Shown here in pieces: positions 56,336-63,819 of a DNA stretch of 64,000 bases. Where the stretch lies: positions 38,758,518 through 38,822,517 of the forward strand of contig OY992539.1 of NCBI GenBank assembly GCA_963921195.1, written 5' to 3'. The DNA comes from Pegoplata infirma. Taxonomy: Eukaryota; Arthropoda; Insecta; Diptera; Anthomyiidae. The notes beneath the pieces are model-generated. The model saw only the letters and a program-made list of their open reading frames with translations, searched no databases and was not told where the DNA came from. Every line of letters begins with the position of its first letter. The stretch's first letter is position 1. The position numbers and the translations under genes are program-made.

Positions 56336-56700
56336 AAATGAATTTTTCCTTTTTTTCGTAGTATTAGTATTGTATGGTAGAACTACACACATACATACAT
56401 ATCTATATCTAGAGAGCATATGTTGTAACATGCATATAAAAATTGCAAATTCATTTAATAGGGATAGAATCCCAGAAGCATAAAGTCCTTTAGTTGACAA
56501 TGGCTACCATTATGCTGACCAACAATTTCGAAATCCCAGAGATCTTAGTAATCATAGGATTGTTCAACTGTTGACGAGTGTGGACGTGTTTTATTTTAAC
56601 TCCGTGCTATAAATTGAATTACTAAAATTGTTCGTAATAGGTTTGTTCGTAATAGGTATTTTTGTGATATTTTCATTACCACATCAAGGAAAATGAAAAT
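56336..56700 (+). promoter_or_regulatory. Leader region upstream of ORF1 (probable 5' UTR/internal promoter)
   Basis: No open frame of note. Non-LTR elements carry their promoter within the 5' untranslated region, so this stretch, or its 3' part from about 56480, probably plays that role. I cannot point to a defined initiator. A direct repeat GTTCGTAATAGGT(TT/AT) occurs at about 56630-56660 just upstream of the start codon. Confidence 0.4.
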
Positions 56701-58104
56701 ATGGACACAAATGATACCGATTTAGTTCGAGGCTCTGCCTCACCGACTGGTGCTGGTCCTAGCACTGGTCTTAGGGTTGCGACCTTGAAGTCCGGCCTTG
56801 ATTCTGGTAGGGGTGCTCAGCCTAATATTGGTGGTAAAAAGAAAAAGAAACTTAAGCCATCAAAGGTCAGGCACAACCAGAGAAGGCTTTGTTTGAAAAT
56901 AATTAACAGACTAAGCCAACTCGATGGAACGAAGCTCTCCGAACGTGAGAGTGCGTCGCTTTCATGGGCGAAAGGAGTCATTGAAGAACAGGACAAACTT
57001 TCGGCAATGCGCGCATCTGACAAACAGAGCGCTGTTTCGGCCTCGTCATCGAAGTCTGGTAAAAGGTTGCGCTCGCCCGACGAGAAACCTTTACCTAAAA
57101 GATCTAAGGTGACCGGCAACGTCTGGACTCAGTCTTTTAGTGAAGTGGTGAAAGGTAACTTCGTTAGGGCTGTGATAAACAGGCAAAATGGGGATTGTAG
57201 TATTCCAAGGGACAAGTGGAGTTTAGTTGAAACTAAACTAAATGAAATCTACTATAGGCTTCTTGAGAGTATGCCTGATTTTCTCCCTACTACTGTCAAC
57301 GCAGGTTGGTATCAGGGGCGAGTAAAACTCGTTGCTTTTGGAAACGAAAGATCCGCAGCCGTGTTTAAGGTTGCCATTAGCCAAGTGGGAGAGTTATGGC
57401 CTGGAGCCAGACTGGACGTTGTGGAAAAACATGATATCCCCTCGCAACCCAGAGCTCATGCATGGATCCCAATGGCTACAAGTGACACTGCGGTGATTCT
57501 AAAGATGATAAAAGTCTGCAATCCTGACCTTCCAACTCAGAATTGGCAAATAGCCAGATTGGGTGAGATGGAGGGCGCTCGTCGTCAAGCAGTGGTCTTG
57601 GTTAATGAGGAATCGCTTCCGCTTTTAGCCAGGACTGACGGCATTATTAGATTTGGCTTTTTTCATATAAGAGTCAATGTCTACAAGGGCGACCAGAAGC
57701 CTATTTTGGAAGCAGACAAGCCAGTGGCAGAGTCCGCTGGGGAGGAGAATCTGGAAAAGGTTGATATTCAGCTGACCGATTCTAGGCTGATGGGAGATGC
57801 ATCTGGCATTTTCGAATCCGAATCTGGTAACGAATGCGACCTCTGTGATGGCACGGAGGATAAAGCTGATGCCACTATGGGTGACATTCAGGACGAGGCC
57901 CATGCAGTGAGGAATTCGGAGAGTTCTGTTGCCTCCGATTCAGAACAGATGGGACATATATCTGGCTTATTCGACACCGAATCTGGGGACGAATGCGACC
58001 TCTATGATAACACGGAGGATGAAGCCAATAACACGGTGGTGGAAAGGATGGTGGAAAAAAAGCAAGATGTTGCGGTTCCTACAAATAAACCTCCATCACT
58101 GTAA
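56701..58104 (+). CDS. LOA-type retrotransposon ORF1 protein
   Basis: 467 residues. By family it should coat the element RNA and help ORF2 in the ribonucleoprotein. The N-terminus is rich in S, T, G and P. Two basic clusters could be nuclear signals: GGKKKKKLKPSKVRHNQRR (44-62) and KRLRSPDEKPLPKRSKV (121-137). Residues about 150-330 (from FVRAVINRQNG to FFHIRVNVYKG) look like the DUF4780-type domain found in insect LOA-like ORF1 proteins; this assignment is from pattern memory. The last 100 residues are acidic and contain an imperfect duplication, GIFESESGNECDLCDGTEDKA (369-389) and GLFDTESGDECDLYDNTEDEA (422-442). No CCHC zinc knuckles are present, unlike ORF1 of many R1-group elements. It ends with TAA at 58102-58104, inside the start of ORF2. 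Confidence 0.85.
   Translation: MDTNDTDLVRGSASPTGAGPSTGLRVATLKSGLDSGRGAQPNIGGKKKKKLKPSKVRHNQRRLCLKIINRLSQLDGTKLSERESASLSWAKGVIEEQDKLSAMRASDKQSAVSASSSKSGKRLRSPDEKPLPKRSKVTGNVWTQSFSEVVKGNFVRAVINRQNGDCSIPRDKWSLVETKLNEIYYRLLESMPDFLPTTVNAGWYQGRVKLVAFGNERSAAVFKVAISQVGELWPGARLDVVEKHDIPSQPRAHAWIPMATSDTAVILKMIKVCNPDLPTQNWQIARLGEMEGARRQAVVLVNEESLPLLARTDGIIRFGFFHIRVNVYKGDQKPILEADKPVAESAGEENLEKVDIQLTDSRLMGDASGIFESESGNECDLCDGTEDKADATMGDIQDEAHAVRNSESSVASDSEQMGHISGLFDTESGDECDLYDNTEDEANNTVVERMVEKKQDVAVPTNKPPSL
57781..58032 (+). repeat. Internal duplication in the ORF1 coding region
   Basis: 57781-57873 and 57940-58032 encode related 31-residue segments (offset 159 bases, 53 codons) with the core ESG(N/D)ECDLxDxTED. 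Nucleotide identity is high around GACGAATGCGACCTCT, so the duplication is traceable in DNA as well as protein. Confidence 0.85.
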
Positions 58105-61100
58105 GGCAGCCTCAGCTGCACTATTGCTGCGCCTGACGACAGGAGCAGTTGACTTGGTTTTTATCCAAGAGCCCTGGGTGCGGGGTGGCAGGGTTTGCGG
58201 ATTGAAGACCCCTGGGTTTAAGTTGATGGTTGCCAAAGGTGAGGGCTCTCCAAGAGCCTGCATCTTGGCGAAAAATGGCTTAAATATATTCTTTTTATCA
58301 ACTTTTAGTGATATGGATGTTACAGCGGCTAGCTTAGAGCTTCATGGGAAATCTATTTGGCTCGCCTCTGCGTATTTTCCTAATCCGGGGCCAATACCCC
58401 CGGAGAAGGTTGGCGGTCTGATTCGGGAGTCTGAATCTAGGGGACACCAGTTACTAGTGTGCTGTGATGCTAATGCACATCATTCGATATGGGGTAGTAC
58501 AGACACAAATGATAGAGGCGAATCACTTTTGGAGTTTTTGTTAAGCACTAACCTGTATATTTGTAACAAGGGTAGTGAACCAACTTTCGTTACAAGTACG
58601 CGGCAAGAGGTTCTTGACGTAACACTTGTATCAGATACATTGTCTGACAGAATTGATGACTGGAGAGTTTTGGAAGAGCATTCTTTCTCAGATCATCGCT
58701 ACATTGAGTTTTTACTCAGGGAGCGTGCCCCGGTTGAGACAGTCTCTAGAAATCTGAGAAGAACAAACTGGGTGAAATATAGGGAGACTTTTTCTTTGCT
58801 TTTGGATGAAGTACCCCTATCTGAACCGCATAGTTTAGCGGAAATTGACTGTCTGGTTGACCATATAACAAATGTTTGTAATAGGTGCCTGGATGCGTCT
58901 TGCCCTTCTGCAAAGCCTAGAGGGAAAAAAAAGCCACCTTGGTGGTCAAATGAGTTGCAGACGAGCAGAGATTCCTGCAGAAAGCTCTTTAATAAGGCTA
59001 AATTTTCAAGAGCGGACGAGGACTGGTCTGCATACAGGCTGCAACTTAAGAGTTATAAAAAGATGATCAGAAATGCAAAATGTGATTCTTGGAAAAACTT
59101 CTGTGGAAACATAGAAGACGTTTCTGAGGCATCCAGGCTGCGCAAGGTTCTGGCTTCTTCTCCTTGCACCCTAGGATACCTGAAAGATCCTAATGGGGTG
59201 TGGTCTTCCTCCAGTGGAGAGTCGCTGGATCTCCTTTTAAACACGCATTTTCCGGGCAATTCCATGACGCCGTTTCAAGCTTTGGAACGTTCTGACGCCC
59301 AAGCATCTGAAATTGCTTCGGAAATAATAAATATGCCAACATTAATCTGGGCGATAAAAAGCTTCAGGCCCTATAAATCCCCGGGACCTGATGGTATAAT
59401 CCCGGCTGAGTTGCAGCAAGTGTTGGACTATATAGCCCCGTTGCTGTATAATCTATACACAGCATGCATCAACTGGTCGTATATTCCTTTAAAATGGAGG
59501 GATACCAGAGTCGTATTTATCCCGAAGGCTGGGAAAAGTTCCCACACAGCTCCGAAGGATTTCAGACCAATTAGTCTGTCTTCTTTTTTGTTAAAGACAA
59601 TGGAACGAATGATAGACTCATATTTGCGTAGAGTGATTGACCCGAGGTTGCTTTCGACAAAGCAACATGCATACAGCAAGGGACGATCAACGGAAACAGC
59701 TCTTCATGAGCTCGTTGGTACCATCGAGAGATCGCTTTCGGTAAAGGAGTACACTATGGTGGCCTTTCTTGATATTGAGGGGGCTTTTAATAATGTCATT
59801 CCAGAATCGATAATATTGGCATTGTCTGGTCTGGGAGTAAAGCGTGAAATCGTTTTAATGGTGGAAAACCTACTTGCCAATAGACGTATAACGTCTGAAT
59901 TGGGAGCGTCCGTCATATCTCGATTTGTCAATAGGGGCACACCACAAGGAGGTGTTCTTTCGCCGCTTCTTTGGAACCTGGCACTGAATTCAATGCTACT
60001 ATCTCTAGAAGCACGTGGTTGTCATGTTATCGCATATGCTGACGATGTCGCGATAGCGGTAAAGGGGAAGCATCTGCCAACATTGCGGGACATTCTTCAG
60101 GGTTCTCTGAAAGATCTGTCTAAATGGGCAAGAGACTGTGGTCTAGGAGTTAATCCCAGTAAAACAGAGCTTGTTTTGTTTACAAGGAAAAATAAGATTC
60201 CTGCTTTTGATCCTATTTCTCTGGACGGTACTGAAATCACCTTCTCAGATGGAGCCAAGTATCTTGGAGTATTTCTAGATAGGAAGCTGAATTTCAGGCG
60301 TAATATTGAGGAACGGGTGAGAAAAGCAACGATTGCTTTGTATTCCTGTAAAAGAGCCATTGGAAAACGATGGGGTTTTAGCCCTCAAGTCGTTCATTGG
60401 ATCTATACAGCAGTGGTGCGTCCAATTTTGCTGTATGGAATCATTGTCTGGTGGCCTGCTTTGGAAACAAAAGCGAACTTTGTCTTTATCACGAAGGTAC
60501 AGAGAATGGCGTCAATGTGCATCACTGGTGCTCTTCGTACTACACCTACGGCTGCATTAGAAATCCTCCTTCACCTGATACCCTTGGACATATTGGGTAG
60601 GCAGTATGCGGCTGCGTCGGCAATTCGACTTAATAGCACGCTGCAATGGAGGAGCAGTGATTGTGGCCATAGCGCGATCTTGAAAAAGATAACAATACCA
60701 CAAAATGTGGACTGTGCTCCCTCTTTGAGCCTCTTTGAGCGCCACTTTACCACTATGATACCATCCAGGGAGTCTTGGATGGGGGATACTCCGGGTAGTG
60801 GAGCTACCATAAATTTTTACACAGATGGATCGAGGCTGCACGAACAAGTGGGCTTTGGGGTCTATTCGGAAGAGCTTGGATTGAGCCTGGCTCGTAGATT
60901 GCCAGATCATTGCAGTGTTTACCAGGCAGAGATGCTGGCAATAAAGGAAGTGGCTGACTGGTTGAGCTGCAATGTCTTGTCTACAACCGCAGTCAACATC
61001 TATACTGACAGTCAAGCCGCGGTCAAGTCCCTGGATTCAATGTTTCTGAAAACAAGATCTGCCCTTAACTGCCGCACGTCTTTAAATGAGATGGCCAAGC

Positions 61101-61660
61101 AGTTTAACATACGACTCATATGGGTCCCAGGGCACAGAGACATTCCAGGGAATTGCAAAGCCGATGAGCTTGCAAGACTAGGAACTACCTTACAGGTTCC
61201 AACCGAATTGGAATGTGTTGGTATGCCTCTAGAAACTTGCAAGCAAAACCTACGGCTTTGTTCTGCGACGGAGACTAATCAAAGATGGGCAAATGGATGG
61301 ACGTGTGAGACAACACGACTGATTTGGCCTTCTCTTAATCAGGGGCGCACAAGTGAGCTGATATCGCTTCCAAGAGGAGAGATTTCGACGGTGGTTTCTA
61401 TAATTACCGGACACTGTCTTATAGGGAAGCACGCAGAGCGGTTAAATGTGCCGTCGAATGACTTTTGCCGAAGTTGCATGGATGAAGAGGAGTTGGAAAC
61501 TATCGAACACTTTATTTGCCATTGCCCGGCACTTTCTGGTCAGCGACTTGCTTCACTGGGATCTAGGGAGCTGTACGATCTTTCTGATTTGTCGGATGTC
61601 AAAATACAACATCTAAGGAGTTTCATAAGAAGCTCAAACTGGTTTAACGACAGGGACTAG
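58067..61660 (+). CDS. LOA-type ORF2: endonuclease, reverse transcriptase, RNase H, CCHC
   Basis: The frame is open from 57929, but the ATG at 58067 is preferred because the endonuclease begins right there (MLRFLQINLHHCKAA). This gives 1197 residues and a 38-base overlap with ORF1 in the +1 frame. The apurinic-type endonuclease spans about 1-215, with FIQEPW (catalytic E35), CDANAHHSIWGS, and the final SDHRY (H210). The reverse transcriptase has RPYKSPGPDGIIPAELQ, VFIPKAGK, RPISLSSFLLK, VAFLDIEGAFNN (D569), GTPQGGVLSPLLW and YADD (657-660). RNase H has D920 (YTDGSR), E955 (YQAEML), D981 (IYTDSQAA) and D1033 (KADELAR), the full catalytic set. The C-terminus has CRSCMDEEELETIEHFICHC (C1134, C1137, H1148, C1153), the CCHC motif of this LINE group. 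All key residues are present. Its product should nick target DNA and copy the element RNA in the nucleus. Confidence 0.93.
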   Translation: MLRFLQINLHHCKAASAALLLRLTTGAVDLVFIQEPWVRGGRVCGLKTPGFKLMVAKGEGSPRACILAKNGLNIFFLSTFSDMDVTAASLELHGKSIWLASAYFPNPGPIPPEKVGGLIRESESRGHQLLVCCDANAHHSIWGSTDTNDRGESLLEFLLSTNLYICNKGSEPTFVTSTRQEVLDVTLVSDTLSDRIDDWRVLEEHSFSDHRYIEFLLRERAPVETVSRNLRRTNWVKYRETFSLLLDEVPLSEPHSLAEIDCLVDHITNVCNRCLDASCPSAKPRGKKKPPWWSNELQTSRDSCRKLFNKAKFSRADEDWSAYRLQLKSYKKMIRNAKCDSWKNFCGNIEDVSEASRLRKVLASSPCTLGYLKDPNGVWSSSSGESLDLLLNTHFPGNSMTPFQALERSDAQASEIASEIINMPTLIWAIKSFRPYKSPGPDGIIPAELQQVLDYIAPLLYNLYTACINWSYIPLKWRDTRVVFIPKAGKSSHTAPKDFRPISLSSFLLKTMERMIDSYLRRVIDPRLLSTKQHAYSKGRSTETALHELVGTIERSLSVKEYTMVAFLDIEGAFNNVIPESIILALSGLGVKREIVLMVENLLANRRITSELGASVISRFVNRGTPQGGVLSPLLWNLALNSMLLSLEARGCHVIAYADDVAIAVKGKHLPTLRDILQGSLKDLSKWARDCGLGVNPSKTELVLFTRKNKIPAFDPISLDGTEITFSDGAKYLGVFLDRKLNFRRNIEERVRKATIALYSCKRAIGKRWGFSPQVVHWIYTAVVRPILLYGIIVWWPALETKANFVFITKVQRMASMCITGALRTTPTAALEILLHLIPLDILGRQYAAASAIRLNSTLQWRSSDCGHSAILKKITIPQNVDCAPSLSLFERHFTTMIPSRESWMGDTPGSGATINFYTDGSRLHEQVGFGVYSEELGLSLARRLPDHCSVYQAEMLAIKEVADWLSCNVLSTTAVNIYTDSQAAVKSLDSMFLKTRSALNCRTSLNEMAKQFNIRLIWVPGHRDIPGNCKADELARLGTTLQVPTELECVGMPLETCKQNLRLCSATETNQRWANGWTCETTRLIWPSLNQGRTSELISLPRGEISTVVSIITGHCLIGKHAERLNVPSNDFCRSCMDEEELETIEHFICHCPALSGQRLASLGSRELYDLSDLSDVKIQHLRSFIRSSNWFNDRD

Positions 61661-61746
61661 TAGGGAAACCTATTACGATCCCGTGGTATCACAATGGACC
61701 TCAGAGTCTACGTGTGTTGACGTAAAACGTCAGCAGCCACTTACAA
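61661..61746 (+). other. 3' untranslated region of the LOA-type element
   Basis: 86 bases between the ORF2 stop and the tail. It contains TGACGTAAAACGTCAGCAGC, in which TGACGT and ACGTCA form an inverted repeat (hairpin) close to the tail. A 3' structure just before the tail is expected as the recognition site for the element's own reverse transcriptase. That role is inference. Confidence 0.7.
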
Positions 61747-61766
61747 CCTAACCTAACCTAACCTAA
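61747..61766 (+). repeat. (CCTAA)4 tail of the LOA-type element
   Basis: Four exact CCTAA units in place of a poly(A) tail, preceded by AA. The complement, TTAGG, equals the ancestral insect telomere repeat, which higher flies lack. Confidence 0.95.
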
Positions 61767-62183
61767 TCATACAGTTTATGTATCCCAGTGATATTAAAAG
61801 AGACAGAGGTCGATGTTCTGTAACTTCTCGATGACCAAACCGTTTATTCAAAAGTCTTAAGAAGATACAGTGACCAGTTTCAACTGCAACCACCATGGAA
61901 ATCTCCCGTTTTGGGAGATAATCTAGAAAACACAGCCTTTTTTATTTAGACTTTGTCAGGTCTGCTCTAATGCCCAGATTCAGTATGTCGTATAAAGTCA
62001 GTGACTAGAAATTTTGTGCGTAAAATAAAAAAAAATAGTTTTTTATTTTTGTATTACGTACAACATTTGTAGTCACTCACTTAGACCGAGAAAGCGAATC
62101 GCACAGTAAGTCAATACATATATCTCCTACCTCTTAGGAAATTCCAAAAATCCCAACGGATTTTGGGTCTAACATAAGTATCA
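61767..62183. other. Unassigned sequence
   Basis: 61795-61960 shows an open-looking stretch (LLDDQTVYSKVLRRYSDQF-like on the plus strand) that I cannot assign. It may be another retroelement relic. There is no gene. Confidence 0.4.
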
Positions 62184-62305
62184 CAGGAGCCCTTGGAATA
62201 ACATCAGCAGTTTCTATTCACACAATACAAAATCTGATGCCAATTGACGTTTTTGCTTAAGGTGAAGGCATGCTTCAGCGTCAAAAAATCAGACGCTGAA
62301 ACTTT
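62184..62305 (+). pseudogene. LINE relic: region between reverse transcriptase and RNase H
   Basis: ITGALGITSAVSIHTIQNLMPIDVFA is read at 62184-62262, matching CITGALRTTPTAALEILLHLIPLDILG of the intact ORF2. Then stops follow. In the intact element this part lies downstream of the reverse transcriptase, but here it is upstream of a reverse transcriptase relic, so the order is rearranged. Confidence 0.65.
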
Positions 62306-62990
62306 GGATAAGGTAGCTGTTGTGATCCTAATAAAAGGTACACTTAGAAAATTATTGCAGTCACTACATGACGGTGGTTTGTGTAGTAAATAGTAGTTGT
62401 TGTTTTCAACTACAATTTCTCTTGTTTTTGTATGAAAAATCTGAAACAGCTACTTTTTGTAGTTTTAAAAAAGAAATTACTACAAGGTAGTAACAGTTGT
62501 TTTATGTAGTAGTTGTTACTCCATAAAAAAATAAAAACTGGAAACACAGATGTGTTCAACTAGTTGAAAGTGTCAAATGCAGCAGGAATTCGTATCAAAC
62601 AATTTCGAAATTTTTGGTTGGTTTTACCATAAAATGTATTGGACGCTTAAACAACAACAACTGTAGTCGTGTTAGCTGTCATTTGTAGTGGAATCTACCG
62701 GCACAATTTTTTGAGTGTAAGTGTTTACCAACGATTAGCGAACTCCTGGAATCAGCGCATAAGATACTCTCAACGTGGGCAAAGAACAACGGTCTAAGAT
62801 ATACAGGTTTGTTCTTCCCAAATTAGATGGAATTACCCTGGAACTATATAATAAGGCGAAATACCTGGGTGTGATTGGAAAAGAAATACAGTGGAAAGGA
62901 TGAAAAAGTCAATATGTGCTTTTTACACCTGCAGAAGAACTTTTGGGAGAAGGTGGGGTCTAAAACCGTAGCGTCGAAAATGATTAAGCA
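62306..62990 (+). pseudogene. LINE relic: end of reverse transcriptase, split by a MITE
   Basis: VAVVILIKGK runs into the MITE at 62341 and resumes at 62720 as CLPTISELLESAHKILSTWAKNNGL, matching VAIAVKGKHLPTLRDILQGSLKDLSKWARDCGL of the intact ORF2. It continues as LDGITLELYNKAKYLGV and RMKKSICAFYTCRRTFGRRWGLKP, matching LDGTEITFSDGAKYLGV and RVRKATIALYSCKRAIGKRWGFSP. Frameshifts are present. It is a related but different family. Confidence 0.82.
62341..62717. mobile_element. 377-bp TA-flanked MITE inside the LINE relic
   Basis: CACTTAGAAAATTATTGC at the left and ACAATTTTTTGAGTG at the right are inverted, bordered by TA (62339-62340, 62718-62719). Removing it with one TA restores the LINE reading frame (KGK-CLP). 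The interior has GTAGTTGTTGTTTTC, CTACAAGGTAGTAACAG and similar short inverted motifs. It is non-coding. Confidence 0.87.
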
Positions 62991-63109
62991 ACGCTCTTGA
63001 GGACACTCGGCCATATTAAGCACGGTATGCGGGACGGAACTGGAATAGAAAACTGATTATATCTCACCACAGACGAACTATGTCAGAACCTTCGAAGTCC
63101 AAATACCAA

Positions 63110-63424
63110 ATAAGACTGGGCAGAAAACTCTGTTCATCAAAGATGGAGTGTACTCTGAATGGGGCCTAACTGAAATAGGGGCCTCACTGTGACTTCCGGA
63201 TAGGTGTAGTGTTTCCACGCTGAGGTACTTGCAATTGACAAAGCCGCGCAGATGATTATGACAAGGGACCTACGTCCTTGTGCCATTAACATTTTAGTGG
63301 ATAGTCGCGCAGCTCTGAAGGCCTTAGAATCAAACACTGTAAAATCGGGAATCGTTAGGACTTGTATACGATCCCTTCATCTAATCAGTCAGCACACAGC
63401 CGAGCTAATCTGGGTCCCTGGGTC
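63110..63424 (+). pseudogene. LINE relic: RNase H domain
   Basis: GVYSEWGLTEIGASL...LPDRCSVF...AEVLAIDKAAQMI (frameshifted), then INILVDSRAALKALESN and TAELIWVPG. These match FGVYSEELGLSLARRLPDHCSVYQAEMLAIKEVADWL, VNIYTDSQAAVKSLDS and IRLIWVPGH of the intact ORF2. The first catalytic YTDGS segment is lost. The relic ends abruptly at the truncated MITE. Confidence 0.8.
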
Positions 63425-63436
63425 TTTTAATTTACT

Positions 63437-63620
63437 TTTGAAATCTACTAATTTGTTGCTAATTTTAGTATCCTCAAAGTACTAAAATTAGTAATTTTTA
63501 CGGGTTTTAACTAATATTAGATAAAATTTTTAGTAGTGGTTACCAATTTCTGCACTAGGTCCTTTTGGACTAATATTTGTTAAATTTTTAGTATTGAATA
63601 CCCACGTTTTTTTTTGGGTG
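63437..63620. mobile_element. Left-truncated MITE, family of 28516-28744
   Basis: Reverse complement of the 28516 family. GGTTACCAATTTCTGCACTA, GGACCTAGTGC (as complement) and the end TTTTTTTTTGGGTG followed by TA (63621-63622) are all present. About 58 bases of the other end are missing. Confidence 0.82.
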
Positions 63621-63655
63621 TAGTCAAGCTGCACTAAAGGCCCTAAGGGGCTTTT
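63621..63655 (+). pseudogene. Short LINE RNase H remnant after the MITE
   Basis: TAGTCAAGCTGCACTAAAGGCC encodes (D)SQAALKAL, the third RNase H motif. The preceding relic already contains this motif (DSRAALKAL at about 63300), so this is from a second LINE copy. Confidence 0.55.
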
Positions 63656-63819
63656 GCATAAAATTTTTTATGGTAAAACCATGTCTCTGCTAAGGATATA
63701 AGGGAGTGAGTAGAAAAATCAGTATTGATTTTTTTTTTAACTTTGAGCCAACACTTAGGGGATGTCCCCTACTAATGCAATGCATTGTGTTGGTATTAGG
63801 AAAATAGGTTATGAGGAGA
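63656..63819. other. Unassigned sequence
   Basis: Contains TGGTAAAACCA (hairpin) and AATGCAATGCATTGTG. Probably the 3' end of the LINE at 63820-64000. Confidence 0.4.

Larger units (their letters stand above)
56336..61766 (+). mobile_element. Intact LOA/R1-group non-LTR retrotransposon
   Basis: Two uninterrupted, overlapping coding regions (ORF1 56701-58104; ORF2 58067-61660), a short 3' untranslated region (61661-61746) and a tail of four CCTAA units (61747-61766). The domain order endonuclease - reverse transcriptase - RNase H - CCHC is that of LOA/R1/I-group LINEs. The true 5' end is unresolved. It must lie between the hAT target duplication (to 56335) and the ORF1 start, and I see no clear target-site duplication. 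The GC content and codon structure stand out from the AT-rich surroundings. The lack of any stop or frameshift makes this a possibly active copy. Confidence 0.88.

Noticed and set aside
61747..61766. Telomere or chromosome end
   Set aside because: Only four CCTAA units, directly after a LINE 3' UTR, and followed by unrelated DNA. It is the LINE tail.
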